Positions 7,012 through 15,892 are shown, counted from the stretch's first letter. The stretch: 35,534 nucleotides of DNA from Candidatus Segetimicrobium genomatis (GCA_005882295.1 VBAI01000010.1:1-35534); one strand, 5' to 3'. A program made the numbers and translations. The notes: generated from the sequence alone by a model not told the origin.

Positions 7012-9429
7012 TTAGGACAACATCTGCTGCGTTGGCTGCTGGGGCGGCCGCACGGCCGGCTCGACGACCGGCGGCGGCAGGATCCGCTCCTTGGCCGCCA
7101 CCGGCGCGGCCAGCAGCGCTTCCGCCAGGACCTGATCCATGTGCTCGACAAGGACGAACCGCAGCTTCTTGCGCACGTGCTGCGGGATCTCCTCCAGGTC
7201 CTTCTCGTTCTCCTTGGGCAGGATCACGGTCTTGATACCCGCCCGGTGCGCGGCCAAGACCTTCTCCTTCACCCCGCCGATCGGCAGCACTTTGCCGCGC
7301 AGCGTGATCTCGCCGGTCATAGCCACGTCCTTATGCACCGGCCGGCCGGTCACCGCCGACGCCAGCGCCGTGGCCAGCGTGATGCCGGCTGACGGCCCGT
7401 CCTTGGGCACCGCGCCCGCGGGAATGTGGATGTGCACGTCGTACTTCTGGTACCACTCCTCGTCGATGCCCAGACGCCGCGCCCGCGACCTGATATAGGA
7501 CACCGCCGCCTGCCCGGACTCCTTGAGGACGTCGCCCAGCTGGCCGGTGAGGGCCAGCTTCCCCTCTCCGCGCATCAGCGTGGCTTCCACCGAGATGACG
7601 TCGCCGCCCATCTCGCTATAGATCAACCCGGTCGCGGTGCCCACTTCGTCCACCTGCTCAGCCAGACCGTAGCGGAAGCGCGGCGGGCCCAGAAAGCGGT
7701 GCAGCAGCGCCGCCGTAACCTTGACCGCCGTCGCCCTGCCGGTCGCGATCTCGGTGGCCACTTTGCGAAACACTGACGCGATCTCCCGCTCGAGATTGCG
7801 CACGCCGGCCTCGCGGGTATACTCCCGGGTGATGTGGCGGAGAGCTTCCCCCGTCATCGCCACCTGGTCCGCCGTCAGGCCGTTCTCCTTGCGCTGCTTG
7901 GCGATCAAGAACTGGGTGGCGATCTTCAGTTTCTCCTCTTCAATGTAGCCCGGGAACCGGATGACCTCGAGCCGGTCGCGCAAGGCGGGCGGAATGGTGT
8001 CCAGGATGTTCCCGGTGCAGATGAACATGACCTCAGAGAGGTCGAGCGGAATCTCCAGGTAGTGATCGCTGAAGCTGTGGTTCTGCTCGGGGTCGAGCGC
8101 CTCCAGCAGCGCGGAGGACGGATCGCCCCGCCAGTCCACGCCCAACTTGTCGATCTCATCCAGCATGAACACGGGGTTCTTACTGCCGGCGGTCTTCAGC
8201 CCCTGGACGATCCGGCCGGGCAGCGCCCCCACATAGGTGCGGCGGTGGCCGCGGATCTCCGCTTCATCGCGCACGCCGCCCAGGCTGACCCGCACAAACT
8301 TCCGCCCCAGCGCCCGGGCGATCGACCGGCCCAGGGACGTCTTGCCGGTCCCGGGGGGACCGATGAAGCAGAGGATCGGGCCCTTGGAGGTCGGCGACAG
8401 CTTGCGCACCGCCAGGTATTCAATGACGCGGTCCTTTGCCTTGTCCAGCCCGTAGTGATCCTCATCGAGGATGCGCCGTGCCTCGGTGATGTCGAGCCGG
8501 TCTTCTGTCCGAACCGCCCACGGCACGGCCAGCAGCCAGTCCAGATACGTGCGCACTACCACCGCCTCGGCCACCATCGGCGGCATCTTCTCGAGACGGC
8601 TGAGCTCCTCCAGCGCCTTCTCTTTGACGTGCTCGGGGAGGTTGGCGGCCTCGATCTTCTTCTTGTACTCGGCCACCTCGCTCTGCCGCTCGTCGCTCTC
8701 CCCCAGCTCCTGCTGGATGGCCTTCATCTGTTCTTTCAGGAAGTACTCCCGCTGGCTTTTCTCCATCTGCTTGCGGACCCGGTTTTGAATCTTGCGCTCC
8801 AGTTCCAGGATGTTGACCTCCCGGGTCAGGACCTGGCTGAGGAGTTCCAGCCGGTCCTTGGGAGCCAGTTCCAGCAGCTGCTGGCGCTCTTCCAGTTTGA
8901 GGGGCAGGTGCTGGCTGACCAGGTCGGCCAGCTTGCCCGGTTCGTCGGCCTGCATGGCGGCCGCGTACTGCTCGGGGGCCACGGACCGGCTGAACCGCGC
9001 GAAGCGCTCAAATTGCGACACGACCCCGCGCATCAGGGCTTCCGTCTCCAGGTTCTTCTCGACGGAATCCGGCCGCGGTGCCACGCGCATCTCAAAGTAT
9101 GGCTCGATCTGCTCCACGCCCAGCAGGTCGGCGCGCACGACGCCCTCGACGATGACCTGCAGCACGCCGTCCGGCTGCTTGCCCACCTGCAGGATTTTGC
9201 AAATGGTGCCGACGGGGTAAATATCGGCGGGAGTAGGGTTTTCCTGATCGTCCTGCTTTTGCGCGGCCAGCAGAATCATGCGGTCCCCGGCCAGGGCGGT
9301 TTCCAGGGCACGCAGCGACTTCGGCCGGCCCACGCCCAGGGGCGCGACCTGGTGCGGCATGATCACCGTGCCCTTGAGGGGAAGCAGCGGCAGGACGTTC
9401 TTGTTCGGGATCTCAGTGCGTTCGGTCAT
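7012..9429 (-). CDS. lon: ATP-dependent protease Lon
   Basis: Cytoplasmic AAA+ serine protease that degrades damaged and regulatory proteins. Order of domains: N-terminal LON substrate-binding domain (residues 1-200, [15 protein letters not shown]), coiled-coil region (about 190-260), AAA+ module with Walker [11 protein letters not shown] (about 357) and Walker [12 protein letters not shown], and protease domain with the catalytic Ser in KDGPSAG (about 680) and Lys in [14 protein letters not shown] (about 721). 805 residues, normal for LonA, plus a short Pro/Gln-rich tail. The ATG at 9429 has a GAGGAGG Shine-Dalgarno site. It follows tig-clpP-clpX on the same strand, a widespread synteny, but a terminator-like hairpin separates it from clpX. 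Confidence 0.97.
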   Translation of the reverse strand: MTERTEIPNKNVLPLLPLKGTVIMPHQVAPLGVGRPKSLRALETALAGDRMILLAAQKQDDQENPTPADIYPVGTICKILQVGKQPDGVLQVIVEGVVRADLLGVEQIEPYFEMRVAPRPDSVEKNLETEALMRGVVSQFERFARFSRSVAPEQYAAAMQADEPGKLADLVSQHLPLKLEERQQLLELAPKDRLELLSQVLTREVNILELERKIQNRVRKQMEKSQREYFLKEQMKAIQQELGESDERQSEVAEYKKKIEAANLPEHVKEKALEELSRLEKMPPMVAEAVVVRTYLDWLLAVPWAVRTEDRLDITEARRILDEDHYGLDKAKDRVIEYLAVRKLSPTSKGPILCFIGPPGTGKTSLGRSIARALGRKFVRVSLGGVRDEAEIRGHRRTYVGALPGRIVQGLKTAGSKNPVFMLDEIDKLGVDWRGDPSSALLEALDPEQNHSFSDHYLEIPLDLSEVMFICTGNILDTIPPALRDRLEVIRFPGYIEEEKLKIATQFLIAKQRKENGLTADQVAMTGEALRHITREYTREAGVRNLEREIASVFRKVATEIATGRATAVKVTAALLHRFLGPPRFRYGLAEQVDEVGTATGLIYSEMGGDVISVEATLMRGEGKLALTGQLGDVLKESGQAAVSYIRSRARRLGIDEEWYQKYDVHIHIPAGAVPKDGPSAGITLATALASAVTGRPVHKDVAMTGEITLRGKVLPIGGVKEKVLAAHRAGIKTVILPKENEKDLEEIPQHVRKKLRFVLVEHMDQVLAEALLAAPVAAKERILPPPVVEPAVRPPQQPTQQMLS

Positions 9430-9507
9430 GTCGCCTCCTCAGCCTCGTTGAACAGCTCACCTTGATACAGCGACGGCGCGGAGCCAATTGTTCCCGGGGG
9501 ATCTGAT

Positions 9508-9536
9508 AACAACAAAGGGGGACTTCGGGGCCCCCC
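9508..9536 (-). terminator. Terminator between clpX and lon
   Basis: On the minus strand GGGGG and CCCCC (9531-9535 and 9517-9521) enclose a 9-nt loop, followed by TTTGTTGTT. It lies 54 nt after the clpX stop. Its partial U-tract suggests that lon has its own promoter or is only partly read through; I could not identify that promoter. Confidence 0.55.
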
Positions 9537-9589
9537 TCCGTCGAACGAACTACCTACTATTATTGTACCATCCAGGTCAAACCCGCAGA

Positions 9590-10870
9590 CTACGCAGGTT
9601 TTTCCTTGGGCATCTTCTTCAGGTCGTTCGCGGTCAGCAGCATCGGGGCGGTACGCCGCAGCGCGGCGTCCTCCGTGACGACACAGCGCTTCACATCCGC
9701 GCGCGAGGGAATCTCGTACATGATCTCCAGCATGATATCTTCGATGATGGTCCGCAGGCCCCGGGCGCCGGTGTTGCGTCCCATCGCTTCCGAGGCAATC
9801 GCGCGCAGCGCCTCGTCTGTGAAGATGAGCTCCACCCCGTCCATCTCCAGGATCTTCTGGTATTGACGCACCAGGGCGTTCTTCGGTTCCACCAGGATAC
9901 GGACCAGGTCGGCCTCGTCCAGGGGGTCCAGCGGGACGATGATGGGCAGCCGGCCGATGAACTCCGGGATCATGCCGTACTTGAGCAGGTCCTGGGGCAT
10001 GAGGTGCGACAGGGTCTCCGACAGCGACCGCTTGCTCTTCGGCTCGATATGCGCGCCAAACCCGATGGCAGTCTGGCGGATGCGCGACTCGATGATCTTG
10101 TCCAGCCCCTCGAACGCCCCACCGCACACGAAGAGGATGTTGGTCGTGTCGATCTGGATAAACTCCTGGTGGGGATGCTTGCGCCCGCCCTGGGGCGGGA
10201 CGTTGGCCACGGTACCCTCCAGGATCTTGAGCAGGGCCTGCTGGACGCCCTCCCCCGAGACGTCACGGGTGATCGACGGGTTTTCGGATTTCCGCGCGAT
10301 CTTGTCGGTCTCGTCGATGTAGATGATCCCCCGCTCCGCCTTCTTCACGTCGTAGTCGGCGGCCTGAATCAGGCGCAGCAAGATGTTCTCCACGTCTTCG
10401 CCGACGTAGCCGGCTTCGGTGAGAGAGGTGGCATCCGCGATGGCAAACGGCACGTCAAGGATCTTGGCCAGCGTCTGGGCCAGGAGGGTCTTCCCACAGC
10501 CCGTGGGGCCAATGAGCAGGATGTTGGCCTTCTGCAGCTCGACATCGCTGGGTCGCCGGGTGCTGATGCGCTTGAAGTGGTTGTAGACGGCCACCGACAG
10601 GGCCTTCTTGGCCCGGTCCTGCCCGATGACGTACTGGCACAGGGTATCGTAGATCTCGCGGGGCTTGGGGGTGTGACGCGGCGCCGCCGGGGCCTCGCTC
10701 TCCCCGTACAGCTCCTCTTCAATGATCTCGGTGCACAGTTCGATGCACTCGTCGCAGATGTAGACGCCGGGGCCGGCTACGAGCTTTCGCACCTGCTCCT
10801 GCGATTTGCCGCAGAAGGAGCACTTGAGTTTTTCTCCGTCCCCAAAGCGGAACATCCGGTCGCGCGTCAT
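9590..10870 (-). CDS. clpX: ATP-dependent Clp protease ATP-binding subunit ClpX
   Basis: AAA+ unfoldase that feeds substrates to ClpP. The N-terminal zinc-binding domain has Cys17, Cys20, Cys39 and Cys42 ([17 protein letters not shown]). Walker [16 protein letters not shown] lies near residue 120; [13 protein letters not shown] is Walker B (with T where most ClpX have I). [24 protein letters not shown] and the arginine/sensor regions follow. 426 residues, full length. The ATG at 10870 has GGGGTGA 7 nt upstream; a second in-frame ATG at 10855 (MFRFG) is less likely. It starts 30 nt after clpP and is almost certainly co-transcribed with tig and clpP. Confidence 0.97.
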   Translation of the reverse strand: MTRDRMFRFGDGEKLKCSFCGKSQEQVRKLVAGPGVYICDECIELCTEIIEEELYGESEAPAAPRHTPKPREIYDTLCQYVIGQDRAKKALSVAVYNHFKRISTRRPSDVELQKANILLIGPTGCGKTLLAQTLAKILDVPFAIADATSLTEAGYVGEDVENILLRLIQAADYDVKKAERGIIYIDETDKIARKSENPSITRDVSGEGVQQALLKILEGTVANVPPQGGRKHPHQEFIQIDTTNILFVCGGAFEGLDKIIESRIRQTAIGFGAHIEPKSKRSLSETLSHLMPQDLLKYGMIPEFIGRLPIIVPLDPLDEADLVRILVEPKNALVRQYQKILEMDGVELIFTDEALRAIASEAMGRNTGARGLRTIIEDIMLEIMYEIPSRADVKRCVVTEDAALRRTAPMLLTANDLKKMPKEKPA

Positions 10871-10900
10871 TCGCGATTCACCCCAGCGCGTCGCGCCTGC

Positions 10901-11509
10901 CTAGCGGTCACGGGCGATATGGATCTTCTCACGGGGCTTCATGATGTCATCGACCAGCCCGTACTCTTTCGCCGTCTGCGCATCCATCCAGAAGTCCCGG
11001 TCGGTGTCGTGCTCCAGGCGCTCAATGGGCTGCCCCGTATGCTTGGCTAGGATCTCGTTCACCAGGGCGCGGAGCTTGAGGAACTGCTTCGCCTGTATAT
11101 CTATATCGGCGGTCGTGCCCTGGGCTCCACCCCACGGTTGATGGATGAGCACCTGCGAGTACGGAAGGGCCACGCGCTTCCCCTTGGCGCCTCCAGCCAG
11201 GATCACCGCCGCCACGCTGGCGGCCAGGCCGACGCAGATGGTGGCCACGTCGGGCCGGACGTACTGCATGGTGTCGTAGATCGCCAGGCCGGCCTGCAGC
11301 ACCCCGCCGGGGCTGTTGACATAGAGGTTGATGTCCTTGTCCGGATCTTCGCCTTCCAGGAACAGTAGCTGGGCGATAACCAGATTGGCTACGTCATCGT
11401 CGATGGGCCCGCCGACAAACACAATACGGTCTTTGAGCAGGCGGGAGTAGATGTCGTACGCCCGTTCTCCGCGCGCGGAGGATTCGACGACGATGGGGAC
11501 CAGCGTCAT
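10901..11509 (-). CDS. clpP: ATP-dependent Clp protease proteolytic subunit ClpP
   Basis: Self-compartmentalising serine protease partnered by ClpX. The catalytic triad is visible: Ser98 in GLAASVAA, His123 in LIHQP and Asp172 in [22 protein letters not shown] and [16 protein letters not shown] are typical. After the active Ser the family usually has MGSF/MGAF; here it is VAAV, a mild deviation that keeps the Ser. 202 residues. The start codon overlaps the tig stop by 4 nt (ATGA), indicating translational coupling. Confidence 0.97.
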   Translation of the reverse strand: MTLVPIVVESSARGERAYDIYSRLLKDRIVFVGGPIDDDVANLVIAQLLFLEGEDPDKDINLYVNSPGGVLQAGLAIYDTMQYVRPDVATICVGLAASVAAVILAGGAKGKRVALPYSQVLIHQPWGGAQGTTADIDIQAKQFLKLRALVNEILAKHTGQPIERLEHDTDRDFWMDAQTAKEYGLVDDIMKPREKIHIARDR

Positions 11510-12813
11510 TCCTGCCCACCCTTTCCACCCGGCTCGCGGGCACCCGCCGCCGTAGCGGCGGCCGGATCACCGTACGCGGACTGTATCAAGAAGGTCAGCG
11601 CCTTGCGCCGGCGGAGCGTCGCCCGCAACATATCCAAACGCCCGTTCTGCGCCAGCCATTCCCGCACCCGCGCAAGTTCTTGCTGCAACCCGCGGGCAAC
11701 GTTCTCTACCTCGCGATCCATCTCCTCCTGTGTCGGTTGGAGGTCCTCCAGGCGCGCCAGTTCATCCAGCGCCAGCTGCGTGCGCAGCCGCTTCTCTGCG
11801 GCCGGCCGCAGCTCCGCCCGCAGCTGCTCCTCCGTCTTCTCCTGCACCTGCAGGTAGCGTTCCATCGTGATCCCGCGGCGCCCCAGCGACTCGGCCAGAT
11901 CGGCGATGAGATGGTGGACTTCATGGTCGACCAGGCTGGTGGGCAGCTCGATGGTCGCGCGCTGCAGTAGGGCGTCCACGGCCTTTTGTTCGTCTTCCTG
12001 TTCCGCGCGCTGCTGGGCCTCGCGGTGCGCTCGCTCCCGGAGCGTCTCCCGGAGCACGGGGACTGTCTCGACCCCCGCGGCGGTCCTGGCGAACTCGTTG
12101 GTGAGGTCAGGCAGCCTGCGCCGCTTCACGTCGACAACCTCGTAGGTCACCGCCGCGCCGCTGGCGAGCGTGGCCGTCCCTCGACGACCGGATGCGGCCT
12201 GCAGCAATCCCGTTTCCAATTCGGGCGGATAAGTACCCCCGCCGACCTCGACCAGGTACTCCTTGCCAGGCACGAATCGGCCCGCCGCCCCACTGATCTC
12301 GGTGACCCTGACCAGCACATAGTCTCCCGACGCGGCCGGTTGGTCGCCCAGGGTCTCCAGCTGCGCGTGCCGGGCACGGAGGTCCTCAATGGCTGCGTCG
12401 ATGTCGGCGTCGGTGACCGCGGCGGGGGTTCGCTCCGCCCGGATCGCCCTGTAATCACCCAGCCTGACGTCGGGGACCAGATCGACTGTGGCTACAAACC
12501 GCAGGGGCTTTCCTTCTTCAACCGCCTGGACCTGAATCTCCGGCTGGGCGATGGGGTGCATCCCGGACTGCTGGATGGCCTGGGAGTAGGCGTCGGGGAC
12601 CAGGAGCTTGACGGCCTCCTCGTAGATGGCGTCCTTGCCCACATACCGCTCCAGGAGGGTCTTCGGCGCCTTCCCGCGCCGGAACCCGCGGATCTCCACC
12701 CGCCGGTTCAACTGCTCCAGCGCGCGTTCCATCCCCTGACTGACGGTCTCGGGCGGCAGCTCGACTTCGAGCACCGCGCGGCTGGGCGCCTCCTTGCGCA
12801 CCTCGACCTTCAT
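11506..12813 (-). CDS. tig: Trigger factor, ribosome-associated chaperone
   Basis: Folding helper that binds nascent chains at the ribosome exit. The N-terminal ribosome-binding domain carries the signature [15 protein letters not shown] (about residues 45-60). The middle domain (about 150-240) is a shortened FKBP-like PPIase region with [16 protein letters not shown], and a long helical C-terminal domain follows. 435 residues. The frame is open farther upstream, into the tRNA-Leu gene. I chose the ATG at 12813 (MKVEV, the usual family start) because GAGGG precedes it and the upstream part is tRNA. Alanine/Gly-rich C-terminal tail. Confidence 0.95.
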   Translation of the reverse strand: MKVEVRKEAPSRAVLEVELPPETVSQGMERALEQLNRRVEIRGFRRGKAPKTLLERYVGKDAIYEEAVKLLVPDAYSQAIQQSGMHPIAQPEIQVQAVEEGKPLRFVATVDLVPDVRLGDYRAIRAERTPAAVTDADIDAAIEDLRARHAQLETLGDQPAASGDYVLVRVTEISGAAGRFVPGKEYLVEVGGGTYPPELETGLLQAASGRRGTATLASGAAVTYEVVDVKRRRLPDLTNEFARTAAGVETVPVLRETLRERAHREAQQRAEQEDEQKAVDALLQRATIELPTSLVDHEVHHLIADLAESLGRRGITMERYLQVQEKTEEQLRAELRPAAEKRLRTQLALDELARLEDLQPTQEEMDREVENVARGLQQELARVREWLAQNGRLDMLRATLRRRKALTFLIQSAYGDPAAATAAGAREPGGKGGQE

Positions 12814-12859
12814 CGGTCCCTCGTCCCCAATCCCTAGTCCCGCAGTTTCGTTTAGCAAG

Positions 12860-12943
12860 TGCGGGCGGAGGGAGTCGAACCCCCACAGGCTTGCGCCCAC
12901 GGGCTCCTAAGGCCCGCGCGTCTTCCAGTTCCGCCACACCCGC
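12860..12943 (-). tRNA. tRNA-Leu, anticodon TAG
   Basis: The minus strand folds into a class II tRNA of 84 nt: acceptor GCGGGTG/CGCCCGC, an anticodon loop CTTAGGA giving TAG, a variable arm, and T-arm GGGGGTTCGACTCCC. The discriminator is A (12860). The CCA end is not encoded. It lies 47 nt upstream of tig. Confidence 0.95.
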
Positions 12944-12950
12944 ATAACCA

Positions 12951-12992
12951 CAGTCTACCCAGTCTTCCCCGTCTTCCCAGTCTACACTGTCT
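12951..12992. repeat. Short-repeat array, left arm
   Basis: Degenerate 8-10 bp units of the CAGTCTTCC/CAGTCTACC type (plus strand) fill this segment between the tRNA-Leu and tRNA-Lys genes. The reverse complement, GACTGGGAAG-like units, recurs at 13061-13100, so the two arrays form a long imperfect inverted repeat. Confidence 0.65.
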
Positions 12993-13060
12993 TACAAATG
13001 TATTGCGGCCTTACTGGCCCGTCAGCCTGGTCGACCCCGCTAGCCGGTTCAAATGCCGGA

Positions 13061-13100
13061 GACTGTGTGGACTGGGTGGACTGGGAAGACTGTGCAGACT
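13061..13100. repeat. Short-repeat array, right arm
   Basis: Units of GGACTGGGT/GGACTGGGAA/GACTGTG on the plus strand are inverted relative to 12951-12992. Together they could pair in the tRNA-Lys to tRNA-Leu precursor transcript and bracket the roughly 70 nt between, in which I see no gene. Confidence 0.65.
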
Positions 13101-13113
13101 CCGCAGGAGCGGG

Positions 13114-13189
13114 TGGGGGGCCGTCCGGGACTCGAACCCGGAACCAGCGGATTAAGAGTCCGCTGCTCTACCAGTTGAGCTAACGGCCC
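13114..13189 (-). tRNA. tRNA-Lys, anticodon CTT
   Basis: 76 nt on the minus strand: acceptor GGGCCGT/ACGGCCC, D-arm TAGCTCAACTGGTAGAGCA, anticodon loop CTCTTAA giving CTT, T-arm CCGGGTTCGAGTCCCGG. The gene is followed by C then CCA. The CCA may be encoded, but the discriminator would then be C73, which is unusual for tRNA-Lys; the run of six C makes this ambiguous. Without CCA the gene is 13117-13189. Confidence 0.95.
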
Positions 13190-13204
13190 ACCGTACCGCT
13201 ACAC

Positions 13205-13232
13205 ATTATACACGTGGCCGCACTGTGCGCAA
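13205..13232 (-). promoter_or_regulatory. Promoter of tRNA-Lys (and probably tRNA-Leu, tig)
   Basis: Minus strand TTGCGC, 16 nt, then TATAAT (13205-13210), ending 15 nt before the tRNA-Lys 5' end. The -10 is consensus and the -35 is partial. Confidence 0.65.
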
Positions 13233-13237
13233 TTGGA

Positions 13238-13732
13238 TCAGTTCTGCTCGTCGAGAACCTTCAGCACGTTGCGCAGATCGAGCACGTCAGGTTGCGCCCG
13301 CAACGTACGCACCGGCCCCACGCCTTGCCGCACCTGTTCCAGCATCATCGGATTGTCGTCGACAAACAGGACTTCCTCTGGCTGCAATACCGTTCCTTCC
13401 CCTGCCAGCTCGGCGAGCAGCGCGGTAATCATTCTGTCTTTGTGAGGATGAAACTCCACCTTGGGGTGGACAAAGTACTGGGTCAGGCCGAGCAGGTCGA
13501 GGATGGCAAAGACCAGATCTGCGCGGTTCCAGCTGCACAGTGAGATCAGGATGCCGCGGCGCCGCAGCGCATCCAAGAGCTCGCGGGCTCCCGGCGCGAG
13601 CCGGACCTTCTCCCCCTGCGCGTCCTGGACAGTTTGCCCATCGACACGCGTGAAGGGCGGTTGGAGCGTAAAGACGTCTTCATGCTCCCACAGCGTACGG
13701 TCGCAATCGAGGATGACCAGCCGGATCGCCAC
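13238..13732 (-). CDS. HAD-superfamily phosphatase (MDP-1/HAD-IIIC-like)
   Basis: Small 164-residue haloacid dehalogenase-type hydrolase. The nucleophile motif is DCDRTLW (Asp9 and Asp11), motif II is the Ser in LISLCSWN, and the motif III/IV region is HPHKDRMI then VLFVDDNP. DxDxTLW and SxWN are features of magnesium-dependent phosphatase-1-like proteins, which lack a large cap domain. The substrate cannot be told. The start is the GTG at 13732, chosen because GGAGG lies 6 nt before it; a GTG 15 nt further upstream would put that site inside the gene. Divergent from the peroxiredoxin-like gene. Confidence 0.82.
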   Translation of the reverse strand: MAIRLVILDCDRTLWEHEDVFTLQPPFTRVDGQTVQDAQGEKVRLAPGARELLDALRRRGILISLCSWNRADLVFAILDLLGLTQYFVHPKVEFHPHKDRMITALLAELAGEGTVLQPEEVLFVDDNPMMLEQVRQGVGPVRTLRAQPDVLDLRNVLKVLDEQN

Positions 13733-13803
13733 CAGAAGCCTCCACACCGTATTGTAACCACCAGGGAATCCCTCGTCGGAGGCGGAACTAGCACTGCGTC
13801 ACG

Positions 13804-14460
13804 ATGACCGCCGTCGATCAGCAGCAGTCCGCCGCAGAACAGGAATGGCTGCAGGCCTGGTTGTCCGGGCCATCCCGGACGAGATACTCCGCGCTGCCGC
13901 CCCAGGTTGGCGATCCGGCCCCGGAGCTCGAACTTCCGGACACCTCCGGCAGGAAACGGCGGCTGAGTGATTTCTGGCAGGCGAAACCGGCCCTAATACT
14001 ATTCTTGCGCCATTTCGGATGCAGCTGCTTGGCCGAGCGCTGGGACCAGCTCAAGGGGGACCTTGGTGCATTCGCCGTGGCCGGCGCGCAGGTCGTGGCC
14101 ATCTGCCAGGGCGAGCCGGAGAGGACGGCCGCCCTGGCAACGCGGCGCGGCTATCCCTTCCCCCTCCTGTGTGATCCCGATCGCCGGGCGTACCACCTCT
14201 ACGGGCTGCTGGAGGGAACGCCCGCGCAAATCCTTCATGATTTCGCCTGGAAGCCCCAGGACCGGGAGACCGGCGAGAAGATGCTGGCCTCCCGGCGGGG
14301 GACCGAGCGGGCGCTGGTGGACAACCCCTGGCAACTCCCCGGCGAGTTCGTCGTCGCAACGTCGGGACGACTCGTCCTCACGCACCGGTATCAGTACTGC
14401 GAAGACTTCCCGCCTAAGACCGTGCTGCTGGGAGCAATGGCGGCCGCGGGGCGCCGGTGA
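13804..14460 (+). CDS. Peroxiredoxin-like protein (AhpC/TSA, thioredoxin fold)
   Basis: 218-residue cytoplasmic protein with the AhpC/TSA layout: VGDPAPELELPDTSG (about residues 35-50), LILFLRHFGCSC (Cys73 and Cys75), and later LLCDPDRRAYHLYGL. The RHFGCSCLAERW motif resembles the PRXL2/FAM213-like branch (RHFGCxxC) rather than the TxxC of classic peroxiredoxins. Peroxide or disulfide reduction is likely but the substrate is unknown. No clear Shine-Dalgarno site is seen before the ATG. It is 7 nt upstream of the xpt-like gene and probably co-transcribed with it. Confidence 0.82.
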   Translation: MTAVDQQQSAAEQEWLQAWLSGPSRTRYSALPPQVGDPAPELELPDTSGRKRRLSDFWQAKPALILFLRHFGCSCLAERWDQLKGDLGAFAVAGAQVVAICQGEPERTAALATRRGYPFPLLCDPDRRAYHLYGLLEGTPAQILHDFAWKPQDRETGEKMLASRRGTERALVDNPWQLPGEFVVATSGRLVLTHRYQYCEDFPPKTVLLGAMAAAGRR

Positions 14461-14467
14461 GCACGCG

Positions 14468-15052
14468 GTGGGCCCCGTAACCGTGGACGCGCTGCGCGAA
14501 CGTATCCTGCAGGATGGCCGTAACCTCGGACGGGGTATCTTGAAGGTCGATAGCTTCCTCAACCACCAGGTGGATCCGCTGCTCATCGATGCGTGTGGTC
14601 GCGAACTGGCATGGCGCTTCCAGCACGTCGGCGCCACCAAGGTGCTGACCGCGGAGATCTCAGGGATCGCCCCCGCCGTAACCACAGCCCTGCATCTCCG
14701 CGTTCCGCTGGTCTACGCGCGGCGCAGCCGGCCAGTGACGATGCCCGATCAGGTGCTCCTGACCGTCGCCCCATCCCATACCCGCGGGCACATGGTGGAA
14801 CTAATCGTCTCGCCGGAATATCTCCGGCCCGACGATCGGGTACTCATCGTCGATGATTTCTTGGCGACCGGGCAGACCATCCTCGGCCTGGCCCGGCTGG
14901 CTCAGACCGCGGGTGCGGCCGTGGTCGGTGTCGGCGCGGTCATCGAGAAGTCGTTTGAGGGCGGACGGGAGGCGCTGACCCGGCTGGAGGTTCCGGTGGA
15001 AACTCTGGCGATCGTCACCGACATGAGCGACGGGAGAATTGTGGTGGCATAA
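14468..15052 (+). CDS. xpt: Xanthine phosphoribosyltransferase-like protein
   Basis: Purine salvage PRTase: base + PRPP to nucleotide monophosphate + PPi. The start VDALRERILQDGRNLGRGILKVDSFLNHQ is the usual Xpt N-terminus, split here by a Gly/Pro-rich first few residues. TAEISGIAPAVTTAL follows, and the PRPP-binding loop VLIVDDFLATGQT is at about residues 125-137. 194 residues, as in the family. The frame is open far upstream over the peroxiredoxin gene, so I chose the GTG at 14468, with GGTGAG 8 nt before it; GTG at 14483 is the alternative. No purine riboswitch is seen, since it follows another gene closely. Confidence 0.87.
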   Translation: MGPVTVDALRERILQDGRNLGRGILKVDSFLNHQVDPLLIDACGRELAWRFQHVGATKVLTAEISGIAPAVTTALHLRVPLVYARRSRPVTMPDQVLLTVAPSHTRGHMVELIVSPEYLRPDDRVLIVDDFLATGQTILGLARLAQTAGAAVVGVGAVIEKSFEGGREALTRLEVPVETLAIVTDMSDGRIVVA

Positions 15053-15060
15053 CTAAGGGG

Positions 15061-15097
15061 CCCCCCGACGAAGGAAGCCCCCCGTCGTTCGGTGGGG
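15061..15097. terminator. Imperfect hairpin between convergent genes
   Basis: CCCC-CCGA-CGA on the left can pair with TCG-T-TCGG-T-GGGG on the right, with two bulged T. It lies just after the xpt stop and before the 3' end of the convergent membrane-protein gene. There is no U-tract, so termination activity is uncertain. Confidence 0.4.
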
Positions 15098-15105
15098 AAC
15101 CCGTC

Positions 15106-15480
15106 CTACGATTTCGGCCTGGCCGACCACACCCAGGCAGCGAGAACGACGTTAATAATGATCGGGACACCGGCGTTACGAAGCGTAAACAGGTGTCCTG
15201 CCCATCCCCACAGCAACCACAGCGTACCGATGGCCGTCGCGATCACCACGTGCATCGCGAGACCGCCATACTTGCTCACGTTGCTGGCGATTCCCCACAG
15301 CAACACGCCCAGACCCAGGAGCGTGCCCGAAAGCACGCGCAGGACTCCCGCGTCCCCAACCGCATACCCGAAGACGGAACTGACCATCCCCGGCGAAAGC
15401 GTGATCAGGCCAAGAAGAAGAATATAGACCGCATTAACGGTGATAGGCGTCCGGAGCTTCTCCAACTCCACCACCTCCAT
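15106..15480 (-). CDS. Small four-helix membrane protein, unknown function
   Basis: 124 residues with four hydrophobic segments: AVYILLLGLITLSPG, VLRVLSGTLLGLGVLLWGIA, MHVVIATAIGTLWLLWG and VPIIINVVLAAWVW. It ends in Arg-Pro-Lys-Ser, so it is probably an inner-membrane protein of the small DoxX/DUF-type four-TM kind. I do not recognise a catalytic motif. The frame is open upstream through the tRNA-Arg gene; I take the ATG at 15480 (MEVVELEK). The GGAGGTGG just inside this start might instead serve a slightly later start. It follows tRNA-Arg by 58 nt. Confidence 0.7.
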   Translation of the reverse strand: MEVVELEKLRTPITVNAVYILLLGLITLSPGMVSSVFGYAVGDAGVLRVLSGTLLGLGVLLWGIASNVSKYGGLAMHVVIATAIGTLWLLWGWAGHLFTLRNAGVPIIINVVLAAWVWSARPKS

Positions 15481-15538
15481 CGAGCAAGTTGGGTAGCTAT
15501 TTCGGGGAGTTCGTGCGAAGAGCCTGCCCACTCGTGTT

Positions 15539-15614
15539 TGGCGCGCCCGGAGGGAATCGAACCCCCAACCCCCAGCTTCGAAGGCTGGTGCTCTATCCGT
15601 TGAGCTACGGGCGC
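15539..15614 (-). tRNA. tRNA-Arg, anticodon TCG
   Basis: 76 nt including an encoded CCA: acceptor GCGCCCG/CGGGCGC, discriminator G, D-arm TAGCTCAACGGATAGAGCA, anticodon loop CTTCGAA giving TCG, T-arm GGGGGTTCGATTCCC. It reads CGA, and by wobble other CGN codons. Confidence 0.95.
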
Positions 15615-15624
15615 ACCGTGAGTG

Positions 15625-15630
15625 ATTATA
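15625..15630 (-). promoter_or_regulatory. -10 box of tRNA-Arg
   Basis: TATAAT on the minus strand, 11 nt upstream of the tRNA-Arg 5' end. The -35 position falls at the edge of a GGGAA-type repeat array and is not a recognisable hexamer. Confidence 0.5.
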
Positions 15631-15642
15631 CACCACAGAAAA

Positions 15643-15672
15643 CCGGGAACGGGAAACGGGAAGCGGGAAGCA
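15643..15672. repeat. Heptamer repeat array (GGGAAGC type)
   Basis: Four consecutive 7-bp units: CGGGAAC, GGGAAAC, GGGAAGC, GGGAAGC. The array is on the plus strand in this orientation; an inverted array lies at 15862-15882, and the two bracket a 54-codon ORF. Confidence 0.8.
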
Positions 15673-15685
15673 GGTCAGGATCACG

Positions 15686-15850
15686 CTACCGGTGGCGCTT
15701 TCGCCTAGCAGACTTCACCCGTTTGGGCTTCGCGGAGAGCTTGGCGAGTAGGCGCACCGACTTACCGGTAACCCGCATCCCATACCGCGCTTTGCGGCGC
15801 TTTTGTTCGCGGATTGCGGCATGGCGGTCAGGTTCCTCGTGCGATATCAT
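15686..15850 (-). CDS. Small basic protein, 54 aa, hypothetical
   Basis: The ATG at 15850 opens 54 codons to a TAG at 15686. The product starts MISHEEPDRHAAIREQ and becomes very basic (KRRKARYGMRVTGKSV, then RLLAKLSAKPKRVKSARRKR, ending HR). Its C-terminal half resembles nucleic-acid-binding tails. No Shine-Dalgarno site is clear and the gene sits exactly between two inverted heptamer arrays, so it may be the cargo of a repeat unit or a chance ORF. No family is recognised. Confidence 0.4.
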   Translation of the reverse strand: MISHEEPDRHAAIREQKRRKARYGMRVTGKSVRLLAKLSAKPKRVKSARRKRHR

Positions 15851-15861
15851 CACGCGCTGAT

Positions 15862-15882
15862 GTTTCCCGTTTCCCGCTTCCG
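15862..15882. repeat. Heptamer repeat array, inverted copy
   Basis: TTTCCCG, TTTCCCG, CTTCCG: three units in the opposite orientation to the array at 15643-15672. Confidence 0.75.
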
Positions 15883-15892
15883 TCAGTTCGGG

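Noticed and set aside
7834-9465. 543-codon plus-strand frame antisense to lon
   Set aside because: Shadow frame with low-complexity His/Leu/Gln composition and no recognisable domain; lon is certain.
9488-11050. 520-codon plus-strand frame antisense to clpX and clpP
   Set aside because: It spans two certain genes and their spacer, as only a chance GC-rich frame would.
12814-12900. N-terminal extension of tig
   Set aside because: It runs into the tRNA-Leu gene; family alignment and GAGGG support the ATG at 12813.
13022-13058. Possible plus-strand tRNA remnant (GGTTCAAATGCCGG looks like a T-arm)
   Set aside because: The T-stem would have only 4 bp and no acceptor or anticodon arm can be drawn.
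12951-13100. CRISPR-like appearance of the short-repeat arrays
   Set aside because: The units are 7-10 bp with no regular spacers and no cas genes nearby.
15481-15684. Extension of the four-helix membrane protein upstream
   Set aside because: It crosses the tRNA-Arg gene and its promoter.
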